A stretch of DNA of 64,000 nt from an uncultured Methanomassiliicoccaceae archaeon (GCA_905187815.1 CAJJJM010000004.1:83598-147597), one strand, 5' to 3'. Shown: positions 1 through 8,727, numbered from the stretch's first letter. Program-made: numbers and translations. The notes: a model not told the origin generated them from the sequence alone.

Positions 1-932
1 GGTTCATCCAGGACAACACCAGGCTCCCCGTCGTCACATACTCCTTCACCGAGAGGCTCAAGGCGTCCCAGCTGCTCACAAGGATGGAGGCCCTCGTCAC
101 CATCGTCACCAGGAAGGAGCTCCTGGCAAGGGAGAGGCAGACCGGCCTCACGGCCGGACTGGACTCCGGTTCCTCGACCACCAAGGCCGTCATCATGCAG
201 GACAACAAGATCATCGGAAAGGACTGGACCCCGTCCGGGGACGTCGTCAAATCCGCGACACAGGTCCTGGAGAACGCGATGAAGCAGGCCGGCGTCGAGC
301 TGAAGGACATCGAGGCCATCGGGACCACCGGATACGGAAGGTTCACGCTGGGAGACCATTTCAACGCCAAGCTCGTCCAGGAGGAGCTCACCGTCAACTC
401 CAAGGGAGCGGTCTGGCTCGCCGACAGGCAGAGGGGCGAGGCGACCATCATCGACATCGGAGGAATGGACAACAAGGCCATCACCGTCAGGGACGGCGTG
501 CCGGACAACTTCACCATGGGTGGAATCTGCGCCGGAGCCTCCGGAAGGTTCCTGGAGATGACCTCCAGGAGGATGAAGATCGACGTCACCGAGCTCGGGG
601 CCCTGGCGGACAGGGGAGACTGGCGCAACGCCAAGATGAACTCCTACTGCTCCGTCTTCGGTATCCAGGATCTGGTCACCACCCTCGGAGAGGGGAAGAG
701 CTTCGAGGATGTGGCCGCCGCCGCGTGCCACTCCGTCGCCGAGCAGGTCTACGAGCAACAGCTCCAGGAGATCGATGTCAGGCATCCTATCATCCAGGTG
801 GGCGGGACCTCGCTCATCTCCGGTCTGGTCACCCAGGTCGGGGAGGTCCTCGGCGAGAAGCCCATCGTCCCGCCGGACTCCCAGTACATCGGTGCCGTCG
901 GCGGCGCGCTGCTGAGCTCCGGGTTCCTGTGA
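1..932 (+). CDS. Methanogenesis marker protein 15 (BcrA/BadF-type ATPase), 5' partial
   Basis: The frame is open from base 3, so the start lies outside the window. The protein has an ASKHA-type nucleotide fold: a phosphate loop with DSGSSTTKA, a GGICAGASGRF segment and a later GGTSLISG segment. The cysteines of GGIC and NSYC sit where activators of 2-hydroxyacyl-CoA dehydratases bridge a 4Fe-4S cluster between two subunits. Marker 15 is restricted to methanogens and belongs to the gene set tied to ATP-dependent reductive activation of methyl-coenzyme M reductase. It is followed after 9 bases by marker 17 and then marker 7, so the three are probably one operon. The role in MCR activation is established for the family and inferred here. 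Confidence 0.9.
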   Translation, partial: FIQDNTRLPVVTYSFTERLKASQLLTRMEALVTIVTRKELLARERQTGLTAGLDSGSSTTKAVIMQDNKIIGKDWTPSGDVVKSATQVLENAMKQAGVELKDIEAIGTTGYGRFTLGDHFNAKLVQEELTVNSKGAVWLADRQRGEATIIDIGGMDNKAITVRDGVPDNFTMGGICAGASGRFLEMTSRRMKIDVTELGALADRGDWRNAKMNSYCSVFGIQDLVTTLGEGKSFEDVAAAACHSVAEQVYEQQLQEIDVRHPIIQVGGTSLISGLVTQVGEVLGEKPIVPPDSQYIGAVGGALLSSGFL

Positions 933-941
933 GGCGGTCTC

Positions 942-1508
942 ATGGACATAGAGATAATCGGAGGCGACGAGTACGGCAACGAGGCCTACGCGAAGCTCTT
1001 CGACGACATCATGAGCGACCTGAACAAGGCGGTGCTGATCGACAAGGTCCAGCTGACCCTGGAGCCGGCGACGCCCCTGTTCATATTCTCCATAGTCCTC
1101 AGGGCGGCCCCCTCGGCCAAGACCATCGGGGACGTGGCCACCGTCAGGACGGACGTCGGAGGCGTGCACGTCACCATCACCCAGGAGCGCTACGCGCCCG
1201 ACATCCTGAAGGAGCTGTGGGCGAAGTACGGCAGGAAGGCCGTCTACCAGCAGACCAGGTTCGACCTGGACGTCCAGGGCGCCAAGGACTCCGATGTGGA
1301 GTCCATAGTCGTGGCGTCCGGGGAGGACGACAGGCGCGAGATCATGGCCGCTCTGTGGAGGACGATGCCCGAGGGCATCAAGAACAGGAAGACCCTGATC
1401 AGCGACAACGTCATCACCGTGGTCGCCACCGAGGAGATCCTCCTTCCGGAGATGATCGAGCACGGGAGGCAGGTCCACGTGGCAATGGGAGGTTCCGCAG
1501 ATGTTTGA
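942..1508 (+). CDS. Methanogenesis marker protein 17
   Basis: This 188-residue soluble protein lies between markers 15 and 7, the neighbourhood expected for methanogenesis marker 17. It starts MDIEIIGGDEYGNEAY and ends within the next gene, overlapping its start by 8 bases, which suggests translational coupling. No catalytic motif is visible. The family occurs only in methanogens and is placed by genetics and structural work in the MCR activation machinery. I identified it from overall sequence and context, not from a single diagnostic motif. Confidence 0.85.
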   Translation: MDIEIIGGDEYGNEAYAKLFDDIMSDLNKAVLIDKVQLTLEPATPLFIFSIVLRAAPSAKTIGDVATVRTDVGGVHVTITQERYAPDILKELWAKYGRKAVYQQTRFDLDVQGAKDSDVESIVVASGEDDRREIMAALWRTMPEGIKNRKTLISDNVITVVATEEILLPEMIEHGRQVHVAMGGSADV

Positions 1509-2433
1509 GGTTCTGATGTACGACGGCGGTGTGTACCGCTCCGAGGAGCTCTACGAGCTCATCGACGACGTCGGAGGCGTTGTCCTCCAGAGGAACAGGA
1601 GCGCCCAGATGCTCACCGTCATCATGTCCGTCCCGGAGGAGGACAGGGCCGCCATCGAGAAGATGTGCAACGACATCGGAGGGGTCGTCAAGGACGTCCC
1701 CCTGGCAGGTACGGAGATCGCCGTCGTGGGCCCCACCCTCGGAAGGCACCACATGCCCCATCCGATCTGCGACATCGCGGAGGAGCTCAGGAGGTTCGGA
1801 GCCGTGACCGTGGTCATGGGAATGGCCAGGGGACGCGGCAAGGCGACCTCGCAGATCTCGATGACCGAGAGGATGACCCTGGACGAGTACGACGCCGTCA
1901 TATTCATGCTGGGCAACTTCAAGAGCTGCGTCGAGACCAAGGCCGAGCTCATGAGGGACATCCACGCCCCCACGGTGCTCGTGTGCGGGCCCAACCCCGA
2001 GGGGATCGAGGGCACATGCGACGCCATCGTAACGGGCGTCGGGCGCAAGGCCGCCAGGATGAGGACTCCTCCGGAGAGGGCAAAGCTCGATGAGATCGCT
2101 GACATAACCGAGGCGGTTCTGAAGGAGAAGAAGCGCAGCCTCGAGGAGGATCCGCTCTACGTGCACCCCGCGGAGGTCAAGACCATCCTGGAGGAGTACG
2201 AGCCCATCAACATGTGCCTCAGGCCGTCGCCCATGGTCCTGCACCTGGACGGCATCAGGGTCAAGATCCCCTACCACGAGCACAGGGAGTACCTCGAGAA
2301 CGTCACGGTCTTCGGAAGGAAGCTCGGCGAGATCGCCGACATCACTTCGTCCAAGATCGACGACAGCAGCACCATCATCCGCATCAAGACCCGCTCGCAG
2401 GTCGCGGACGAGGACCGTCGCAGGAACGCATGA
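1501..2433 (+). CDS. Methanogenesis marker protein 7
   Basis: This 310-residue protein starts at an ATG preceded by GGGAGGTT. It matches methanogenesis marker 7 in length and style: an N-terminal small alpha/beta domain, a central VVGPTLGRHHMPHP segment, and several conserved cysteines (for example KSCVETK, VLVCGPNPEG and MCLRPSP) that could bind a metal cluster. Family knowledge places it with markers 3, 5, 6, 15 and 17 and McrC in MCR activation. It overlaps marker 17 by 8 bases and the following DUF123 gene by 4 bases (ATGA), so the four genes read as one transcript. Confidence 0.87.
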   Translation: MFEVLMYDGGVYRSEELYELIDDVGGVVLQRNRSAQMLTVIMSVPEEDRAAIEKMCNDIGGVVKDVPLAGTEIAVVGPTLGRHHMPHPICDIAEELRRFGAVTVVMGMARGRGKATSQISMTERMTLDEYDAVIFMLGNFKSCVETKAELMRDIHAPTVLVCGPNPEGIEGTCDAIVTGVGRKAARMRTPPERAKLDEIADITEAVLKEKKRSLEEDPLYVHPAEVKTILEEYEPINMCLRPSPMVLHLDGIRVKIPYHEHREYLENVTVFGRKLGEIADITSSKIDDSSTIIRIKTRSQVADEDRRRNA

Positions 2434-2867
2434 AGCGTCCCGGGACATACATACTCGTAATCGCCCTCGGCTCCGACACCGTACTGGACGTCGGGGCCCT
2501 GGGCACCCTTACTTTTCCGGCAGGCACCTACTGCTACGTCGGCAGCGCCATGGGCGGTCTGGACCAGAGGGTCTCACGCCACATCTCCAAGGAGAAGAAG
2601 GTGCGCTGGCACATAGACCGCCTCACCATCGCTGCGGATTCCGTGGAGGCGTTCGTCTCGTATCCGGACTGGATCCCGGAGTGCACCCTGGCGTCCATGG
2701 CGGAGGGATGCGGCATGGTCCCGTTCGCCCCGGGATTCGGATGCTCCGACTGCAAGTGCCGGACGCACCTGTTCCGCACCACGCCCGAGGACACAGCCAG
2801 ACTCATCGGCGAGGCGGGATTAATCTCATTTTCTCTCATTTCTTTTCCGAGCGGGAAACCCTTATAA
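2430..2867 (+). CDS. DUF123 (GIY-YIG-like) protein
   Basis: The start ATG overlaps the TGA of marker 7 (ATGA). The 145-residue product has the DUF123/COG1833 signature: an N-terminal PGTYILVIAL strand, then GTYCYVGSA, an RVSRH segment, RWHIDRLT, and a cysteine-rich C-terminal part containing FGCSDCKCRTH. DUF123 is a small family related to GIY-YIG nucleases and is found fused to or near DNA-repair proteins. Its real substrate is unknown. It ends in TAA, unlike most genes here, and its last bases contain the TATA box of the next gene. Confidence 0.8.
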   Translation: MKRPGTYILVIALGSDTVLDVGALGTLTFPAGTYCYVGSAMGGLDQRVSRHISKEKKVRWHIDRLTIAADSVEAFVSYPDWIPECTLASMAEGCGMVPFAPGFGCSDCKCRTHLFRTTPEDTARLIGEAGLISFSLISFPSGKPL

Positions 2868-2920
2868 CGCATCAGGGAGTACACGATTCGTCAATCCAGC
2901 CACAGCCTTGACTGTGGAGG
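2850..2920 (+). promoter_or_regulatory. Promoter and SD-masking hairpin of the GlcD-type gene
   Basis: A BRE-like GCGGGAAACC followed by CTTATAA (about 2861-2867) gives a strong archaeal promoter at the very end of the DUF123 gene. Downstream, CCACAG (2900-2905) and CTGTGG (2912-2917) form a perfect 6-bp stem with a 6-base loop. The 3' arm shares bases 2916-2917 with the GGAGG Shine-Dalgarno element (2916-2920) of the gene starting at 2928, so folding could partly hide the ribosome site. Confidence 0.65.
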
Positions 2921-2927
2921 TCGAATC

Positions 2928-5678
2928 ATGAAAGGAAACGCAGAATCCGACAGTTTCTCCGCCGACACGGTGGAGCACATCTGCGCCCTCCTCGGGAACA
3001 GCAAGGTCTCCGAGGTCGAGGGCAAGACAGTCATCAAACCTGCCAACGCCGACGATCTGGCCAAGGCAGTGTCCGCGGCCATGTCCGCCGGAGCCACAGT
3101 CTCTCCTCTCAGCAGGAAGGGAACCCACACTGAGGGCGACGTCCTCATCGACATGTCCGACATGAACGCCCTCGTCGACATCGACAAGGACGCCCAGACC
3201 GTCAGGGCCCAGGCCGGATGCAAGTTCAGCACGATCCTCAAGGCCATCGACGCCGAGGGATTCACCATAGGAGTCCGTCCCGCCGGAGCCGACCCCACCG
3301 TCGAGGACTGGGTCTACACCGAGCAGGAGGGAATCGGATCCTACAAGTACGGTACCGTCAAGGATTCCGTCATCAACATCCGCGCCGTCGACGCCGCGGG
3401 CAAGCTCCTGGAGACCGGATACGACCAGATCGGCTACTACATGTCCGGATACAACATGATCCAGACCCTGGCCGCCTCCTCCGGAAGGCTCGCCATCATC
3501 ACCGACGTCACATTCAAGCTCCACCCCAAGGGAGTCACCAAGGTCGTCGCCTACGAGCTCCCCGGAGCCGACAAGATGCAGGAGGTCTGGCAGCAGATTG
3601 CCCAGAACCCCTCCGTCAAGCCCATGCACATCTCCTTCAACACCCTCAGGACCGTCATGGCCTTCCAGGGCGCCGAGGAGTTCGTCGACGCCGACATCGA
3701 GGCAGTCGACGCCATGATGGCCGACGCCGGAGCCGCCAAGCTGGAGCAGTCCGTCGCCGACGAGCTGTTCGGAGGAATCGACACCGCCGCCTGCGTCAAC
3801 CCCGACTCCCCCACCATGTACATCCCCATGAAGGCCTTCGCCGCATACGTGGACGCATGCAAGGGAATCGCCGGATTCACCATCGCCGGTAACGTCCCCG
3901 ACCGCAGCACCGTGGCCGTCAAGCTCTCCGGAGCCGAGGACGCGGACTACGACGCAGCTGCTGACAAGGCCGAGGAGATGGGCGGAAGGGCCAGCATCAG
4001 GTGCCCCAGCAAGTACCGCGACGAGGCCACCAACAAGTTCATCAGGAGGATCGAGGACGCCTTCGCCGGAAAGGGCGTCGAGGACGTCAAGCTCAGCAGG
4101 GAGGTCACCCCCGCCATCATCGAGAAGCTGAAGGAGATCGTCGGTGCCAAGAACGTCAACGTCAGCGGCATGGACAGGGTCCTGTACAGCCACGACATGG
4201 CTCCCCTCCCCAAGGAGGCCGGACTCGCCTTCAAGAACGTGCCCGACGTCATCGTCAGGCCCGAGACCGTCGCTCAGATCTCCGCCGTCATGGCCCTGGC
4301 CTACGAGCACGGCATCGCCGTCACACCCAGGGGAAGCGCCTCCTGGGGACTGGGCGGATGCATGCCCACCAACGCCGGAATCCTGCTCGACATGTCCTCC
4401 AAGATGAAGCATGTCGTCGAGATCAACAAGGAGAGCCTGTACGTCAAGGTCCAGGGAGGATGCACATGGAAGAACCTCCTCGAGGCCTGCATGAAGGAAG
4501 GCTACATCATCGGTTCCTACCCGTCCTCGTTCCCCTCCGCCACAATCGGAGCATGGTACTCCACCAACGGAATGGGTGTCGGATCCTACAAATACGGCTC
4601 CGCCAGGGAGAACGTCCTGAACGCCGAGATCATCGCCGACGACGGATCCATCATCAACACCGGATACACCGAGACCGGATCCTACAGGGCATCCTTCAAC
4701 CTGAACCAGTTCTTCTCCGGAGCCGAGGGAACCCTGGGAATCATCGGAACCATGACCTTCAGGATCTACCCCATGGGAGAGATCAGGTGCCTCGCATACG
4801 AGTTCGACGCCCTGAAGGACATCGACGCCCCCATGCAGGAGCTCGTCCACCACCCGTCCGCCAGGCCCCTGCACGTCGCCTGGTCCGACTACCTGCACTT
4901 CGCCAACCAGAAGAGGGCAGGGGTCCACCACTCCCCCGACGTGAAGAACCTGTGGCTGGTCACCATCCAGGGAGACGAGAAGCACAACGACATCGAGGAG
5001 TCCTACATCGACGCCATGGCCGAGAAGGCCGGCGGAAGGAAGATCGCCTCCGAGATCGCCGAGCACGAGTGGTCCGAGAGGTGCTACGAGTTCAGGGCCA
5101 GGAGGGTCGGAGTAGGAGAGATCCCCGCAGAGGTCATCGTGCCCACGGTCCACTGGGGAACCTTCACAGACGAGTGCTACGAGGGCTTCAAGAACATGAA
5201 GATGGAGGCAGGAGGAGTCATCGGAGTCCTGGTCGACAGGAACACCGCTCTGTTCATGCCCTACTACTTCAAGGACGACGAGCTGCTCACCGGAATGCTG
5301 TCCTTCGGATTCAACTTCTACCTGGGCGACGTCGCCCTGAAGTACGGAGGCAGGACCACCGGATTCGGAGTGTTCTTCGCCTGGAACACCGACGTCATCC
5401 ACAACGCCGCCACCGCCAGCATGCTCAGGGAGATCAAGACCGTCCTGGACCCCCACGACGTCGTCAGCCCCGGACACGTGGTCTGTGGAATGACCAGGTT
5501 CGGAGTCGACATGAACAAGGGTCTGATGGGCATGGGAAGCGCTCTCATGCAGATTATGAAGAAGATCTTCCCCGCGGACAGGACCTTCAACACCAACCTC
5601 GAGAGGTTCAGATACGACGATCTCGAGCACATGAAGACCCTGGACCGTGTCCACAAGCTCGGAGACGGAACCCAGTAA
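2928..5678 (+). CDS. Tandem GlcD-type FAD-linked oxidase (two fused FAD_binding_4 modules)
   Basis: The 916-residue protein contains two copies of the glycolate oxidase GlcD/D-lactate dehydrogenase fold. The N-terminal copy (about 20-395) has IDMSDMNALVDIDKD and an AQAG turn but a weakened FAD loop. The C-terminal copy (about 400-900) has the fuller TPRGSASWGLGGCMPTNAG pattern, SGAEGTLGIIG and a terminal GHVVCG. Methanomassiliicoccales genomes are reported to keep glcD-like genes with hdrD, which suggests a role in passing electrons to or from a soluble heterodisulfide reductase, but no hdrD is in this window. Codon choice is strongly biased (GGA for glycine, GCC, GTC), typical of high expression. 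It ends in TAA. The substrate is unknown. Confidence 0.85.
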   Translation: MKGNAESDSFSADTVEHICALLGNSKVSEVEGKTVIKPANADDLAKAVSAAMSAGATVSPLSRKGTHTEGDVLIDMSDMNALVDIDKDAQTVRAQAGCKFSTILKAIDAEGFTIGVRPAGADPTVEDWVYTEQEGIGSYKYGTVKDSVINIRAVDAAGKLLETGYDQIGYYMSGYNMIQTLAASSGRLAIITDVTFKLHPKGVTKVVAYELPGADKMQEVWQQIAQNPSVKPMHISFNTLRTVMAFQGAEEFVDADIEAVDAMMADAGAAKLEQSVADELFGGIDTAACVNPDSPTMYIPMKAFAAYVDACKGIAGFTIAGNVPDRSTVAVKLSGAEDADYDAAADKAEEMGGRASIRCPSKYRDEATNKFIRRIEDAFAGKGVEDVKLSREVTPAIIEKLKEIVGAKNVNVSGMDRVLYSHDMAPLPKEAGLAFKNVPDVIVRPETVAQISAVMALAYEHGIAVTPRGSASWGLGGCMPTNAGILLDMSSKMKHVVEINKESLYVKVQGGCTWKNLLEACMKEGYIIGSYPSSFPSATIGAWYSTNGMGVGSYKYGSARENVLNAEIIADDGSIINTGYTETGSYRASFNLNQFFSGAEGTLGIIGTMTFRIYPMGEIRCLAYEFDALKDIDAPMQELVHHPSARPLHVAWSDYLHFANQKRAGVHHSPDVKNLWLVTIQGDEKHNDIEESYIDAMAEKAGGRKIASEIAEHEWSERCYEFRARRVGVGEIPAEVIVPTVHWGTFTDECYEGFKNMKMEAGGVIGVLVDRNTALFMPYYFKDDELLTGMLSFGFNFYLGDVALKYGGRTTGFGVFFAWNTDVIHNAATASMLREIKTVLDPHDVVSPGHVVCGMTRFGVDMNKGLMGMGSALMQIMKKIFPADRTFNTNLERFRYDDLEHMKTLDRVHKLGDGTQ

Positions 5679-5688
5679 ACAATCCACA

Positions 5689-5710
5689 CCCGGCGGTTTC
5701 CTCCACCGGG
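5689..5710 (+). terminator. Stem-loop after the GlcD-type gene
   Basis: CCCGGCGG pairs with CCACCGGG (one C-A mismatch) around a TTTCCT loop, followed by CAAACCCTTTC. It lies 10 bases after the TAA and probably ends the transcript. Confidence 0.5.
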
Positions 5711-5968
5711 CAAACCCTTTCAATCCATTCTCATTCTGTCATCACCAGTCCGTTCTCCATGGGGGCTATCGCCTGACCTTATCATGGGCGACCCTGACGT
5801 GACGAACTGGAGCTGACAGCAATCCATCAAAATCCATGGATGATGGGAGTCGGGCCCCTTTGGACCAGTCGTCGTTAATCACGATCGTCGTAGATTGGGA
5901 CTTCCGAAGAACTGCTGTCACGGACAGATCATCCAGCGATCCCACGGATCCAGAGGATGAATCAGGCA
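5711..5968. other. Intergenic region between convergent genes, no gene seen
   Basis: These 258 bases lie between the 3' ends of the GlcD-type gene and the HAD gene. I see short self-complementary words (TCCATGGA near 5836) but no convincing promoter, RNA or coding sequence. Confidence 0.5.
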
Positions 5969-6634
5969 TCAAAGAAGGTGTACCACGTCGCCCGCATAGT
6001 CTATGACGGCGATCGAGGGATCCACGCGGTTCCAGAGCTCATCGCTTCCGGACCCTGTCCTGACCCCAACGAACCTGGCGCCGGCGCCGTGAGCCGACAT
6101 CCAGTCCGTGGTGTTGTCGCCAACGTACAGGATCTCGTCCGGTCTCACACCCAGTCCCTCGGCGAACTCCCTCATCGCCACAGGGGACGGCTTCGCGTTG
6201 TCGTAGTCGGAGTGGTCCCTTCCCATCACGAAGTCGAACCTGTCGTACAGCGGTCCTAGGGCCCTTCTGGCGTATTCCAGGCTTCCCCTGGTTAGGAGGC
6301 CGACCTTCAATCCCTTCGACCTGATGATGTCCAGCGATTCCGCGGATCCCGGGAAGGGTACGGCTTCCGACACGAACTCGACCTCGCACTCGGTGAAGGC
6401 GCGGTCTATGTCGCCGCTGACCTTCTCGAATTCGTCGCCACGGCCGTTGGCTTCGAGCCATTCCCTTATGGGTGCACGCGGGCGCTTGGGAGAGTCCCCG
6501 AAGTCGATGTCATCGAACGGGATGCCGTGCTCGAGACAGACCCTGCGGTCGGCCGAATCGAGTTTGGAGTAGTCGACGCGGGTCTTCATGAACGTCCCGT
6601 CGAGATCGAAGCCGACGGCTCTTATCCCATCCAT
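5969..6634 (-). CDS. HAD-family hydrolase (phosphoglycolate phosphatase-like)
   Basis: The 221-residue protein opens MDGIRAVGFDLDGTF, the HAD motif I with the aspartate nucleophile and general acid (D10, D12). It has LLTRGS as motif II, a lysine in NAKPSP as motif III and VGDNTTDW as motif IV. The helical cap lies between motifs I and II. The likely reaction is hydrolysis of a small phosphate ester such as phosphoglycolate, but the substrate cannot be read from the sequence. The start was chosen because motif I begins at the ATG at 6634 and a TATA-like TTTATAGG lies just upstream. The same frame stays open upstream through ycaO, but that extension is not protein-like. Confidence 0.88.
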   Translation of the reverse strand: MDGIRAVGFDLDGTFMKTRVDYSKLDSADRRVCLEHGIPFDDIDFGDSPKRPRAPIREWLEANGRGDEFEKVSGDIDRAFTECEVEFVSEAVPFPGSAESLDIIRSKGLKVGLLTRGSLEYARRALGPLYDRFDFVMGRDHSDYDNAKPSPVAMREFAEGLGVRPDEILYVGDNTTDWMSAHGAGARFVGVRTGSGSDELWNRVDPSIAVIDYAGDVVHLL

Positions 6635-6669
6635 GCTCGGGTATCTCCGAATGCCTATAAAACCTGATT

Positions 6670-7893
6670 TCAGGCCCTTATCGGAGGCCACATGCCCCTG
6701 AGCCTGCCGCCCTCCCTCTCGGGATCCATGGTGCTGACCTCGAGCCCTGGGACGATCATCCTGACCACGGGCACTCCGAGCTCCGGTCTGGTGAGGTCCA
6801 CGGCGATGACGCTGTCGAATCCCGCGTCCATGAGGCTGCCCAGCACGATCTCTATGTCGTCGAGCACATCGTCGGTGGACCTGTCGGGGATCTCGCTGAG
6901 CTTGATCTTCCTGCGGCTCTCGCCGAACCACATGTGGTTGACCTCCTTGATGCGCTCGTATCCCATGTCCTGGGTGACCTTCTGGAGCTGGGCGTTGATC
7001 TTGGCCCCGTGCTTGTGGGTCGCCCTGCTCTGGGCCACCTCGGTTATGGCCCTGACAGCGGCTATCTCCGGGTTGAGATGGGTCCCGACGCCGATGGTCA
7101 GCATCTCGGGGTCCCTGGTGCGGACGTCGTCGGCCGCCGCGCCGATGGTGGGGACGCCGATGTCGCTGGTCAGGTCCTTCAGGTGGATCTCGATCCCCTG
7201 GTCTGCGAACTTGGAGATGAGCTTCGCCGGGACGGAGTCCTCGTCGTCGACAATGATGTCGCCGTTGGTCATGTCCCTGAACTCGGCGATGGACCACGCG
7301 TCCCTCTCGATGTCCTCGAAGAGGGCGTGGAGGACAGCCTCCTCCAGGGTGTTCCCCGACGCGATGCCGTTGGTGTGGAACCTGAAGAGCTGCAGGTCCC
7401 CGTCGGGGTAGTAGGGGTAGAAGACGGCGCAGGCGGGGACCCAGATCGGGCATCCCCTGAACATCTCCCAGCCCTCCGTCCAGGCGATGGTGTCGTTCAT
7501 GTACCTGTCCAGGATCGGGATTGGGAGGATCAGGTCCTTCGGGTCCACGGTCATCATGACGTCGCATGCCTGCTCGTATGTCCCGTAGACGACCTCGTCG
7601 GAGTCGCGCTGCTCGGCGCTGTACCTCTCGAGGGATTCCATGACTGCCGATGCCTCTGCCTGCTCCCTGGTCACGCCCTTGCCGTTGTAGTACTTGGGCA
7701 CGCCCAGGGCGGTCTCCTGCCTGTCGACGGAGAACACCGGGATGCCGACGTCGTCCTTGCCCGTGATGTCCTCGGGCTTCCCTAGGCCGGCGGTCTCCAG
7801 CAGCGGGAGCACCCTCCTCAGGGTCTCCTCTGGAGGTACGATTCTGATTCCGGTATCCGGAGAGCATTTGGGACAGTGGTTGAGCGTCAGCAT
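6670..7893 (-). CDS. ycaO: YcaO protein for MCR thioglycine formation (methanogenesis marker 1)
   Basis: The 407-residue YcaO-domain ATPase has an N-terminal zinc-like LNHCPKCSP, then the ATP-binding core with VMESLERYSAE, EEAVLHALFEDIERDAW and HLNPEIAAVRAITEVAQSR, and a hydrophobic proline-rich end (MWPPIRA). In methanogens this subfamily, with TfuA, converts a backbone amide of McrA to a thioamide (thioglycine). No tfuA is adjacent here. It is transcribed towards the HAD gene (35-base gap), and rnpB lies just upstream on the same strand. High confidence in the family; the MCR target is known from relatives. Confidence 0.9.
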   Translation of the reverse strand: MLTLNHCPKCSPDTGIRIVPPEETLRRVLPLLETAGLGKPEDITGKDDVGIPVFSVDRQETALGVPKYYNGKGVTREQAEASAVMESLERYSAEQRDSDEVVYGTYEQACDVMMTVDPKDLILPIPILDRYMNDTIAWTEGWEMFRGCPIWVPACAVFYPYYPDGDLQLFRFHTNGIASGNTLEEAVLHALFEDIERDAWSIAEFRDMTNGDIIVDDEDSVPAKLISKFADQGIEIHLKDLTSDIGVPTIGAAADDVRTRDPEMLTIGVGTHLNPEIAAVRAITEVAQSRATHKHGAKINAQLQKVTQDMGYERIKEVNHMWFGESRRKIKLSEIPDRSTDDVLDDIEIVLGSLMDAGFDSVIAVDLTRPELGVPVVRMIVPGLEVSTMDPEREGGRLRGMWPPIRA

Positions 7894-7918
7894 GGCCTTT
7901 CACCGCGATGATAGGAGT

Positions 7919-8217
7919 GCCGAGTGATGGTAGTAGCCCCCTTTCTGTTTCAGGTGACATTCAACTAAGCGTCCTACCCGCGGGTCCCGGGCCGGTCTGC
8001 CCCGCTGTGCGGACTTGCTCCGATGGGGAGTCGCCGTTTCACCGAATCCCGGGGAACGTCACCGCCTAGCGGATCATCCTTGAGCCCGGTCCGTGTCGTT
8101 TCTGTGCCCTTGCCACGGCTCTCGCCGCACGGACTTGCGTCCGTCCATCTTGCCCTTGGAGAGGGGAACTTCCTCAGCTGCCCTGATGGCTACCGTCGGT
8201 CACCCTCCATCTCTCAG
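7919..8217 (-). ncRNA. rnpB: RNase P RNA (archaeal type A)
   Basis: Read on the minus strand, this non-coding stretch carries the conserved RNase P segments in order: CAGCTGAGGAAGTTCCCC near the 5' end (CR I), GGGCACAGAAACGACAC (CR II/III region), GGTGAAACGGCGACTCCCC with GGAGCAAGTCC (CR IV region), and GAAACAGAAAGGGGGCTAC near the 3' end (CR V). GTAGCC near the 5' end can pair with GGCTAC near the 3' end to close the molecule. A TTAAAT box at 8246-8241 predicts a start near 8217. Length is about 300 nt; both ends are estimates. It processes the 5' ends of tRNA precursors. Confidence 0.88.
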
Positions 8218-8242
8218 CAGGGGGTGGAGGGTTGAGGCGGAT

Positions 8243-8727
8243 TTAACAGCGTCGGTGCGGGAACAATGGATGCGATCCCATCATGACCGATAGGCGTTTT
8301 CGATGATGCTTCAGATTCAGGATGTAGGGGACGGCGCTCCTCTTCACCCTCACGTGTCCGCGTGTTATGTTGGGTGCGGCCATGACCGCCCCGTCGAATG
8401 TAAGGTGGACGGTCTCGCGGCCATCCATGTCCTGGTGGATGCGGGCGACTATCCTGCCGTGGGCCACCACGCTGAGGCCGTTGGGCGACGTCTCCTTCCC
8501 GAACAGGAGGACCACGCAGTCGTCAAGGAATGGCGTCTCCCCGCAGCCGTACGCATCGCTCAGAAGCCTCCGGCAGCGGTCGACATCGTAGGGGAAGGCG
8601 GGACGGATGTCGGCCGGGGTATGCCGATCTGGATGGCCTGGGAACGGCACACGGGGCAGCTCTTGCGGTCTATAACAGGGATGTCGCATTCTGAACACCA
8701 TCTGACCGTGGTCGTCTTCCTTTCCAT
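8243..8727 (-). pseudogene. Decayed PAPS-reductase-like protein (zinc ribbon + PUA-like part only)
   Basis: From the ATG at 8727 one frame encodes a zinc ribbon (MERKTTTVRWCSECDIP, CPVCRS). It then breaks near 8617-8630, and a second frame continues with ADIRPAFPYDVD, LDDCVVLLFGKE, VVAHGRIVARI and VKRSAVPYIL. Adding one C to the CCCC run restores PPADIRPAFPYD, the usual linker of archaeal PAPS-reductase-family proteins. The frame then ends within the PUA-like part, and the reductase domain is absent: the stop lies in the rnpB promoter. I read this as a remnant with a one-base frameshift plus a 3' truncation. A sequencing error could explain the frameshift but not the missing domain. Confidence 0.6.

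Noticed and set aside
2862..5723. A 953-codon open frame on the minus strand opposite the GlcD-type gene
   Set aside because: It is a shadow of the strong codon bias of the real gene: glycine/aspartate/valine-rich, without domains, promoter or SD. Similar shadows opposite PPK2, SbcC and LonB were rejected for the same reason.
5766..5972. A 68-codon frame on the minus strand downstream of the HAD gene
   Set aside because: No promoter, no SD, no domain, and it begins in the convergent intergenic region.
5969..7960. One continuous minus-strand frame covering the HAD gene and the ycaO region, as a possible fusion
   Set aside because: Only the last 221 codons are protein-like (HAD motifs). The upstream part is the wrong frame of ycaO, which has its own start, stop and motifs.
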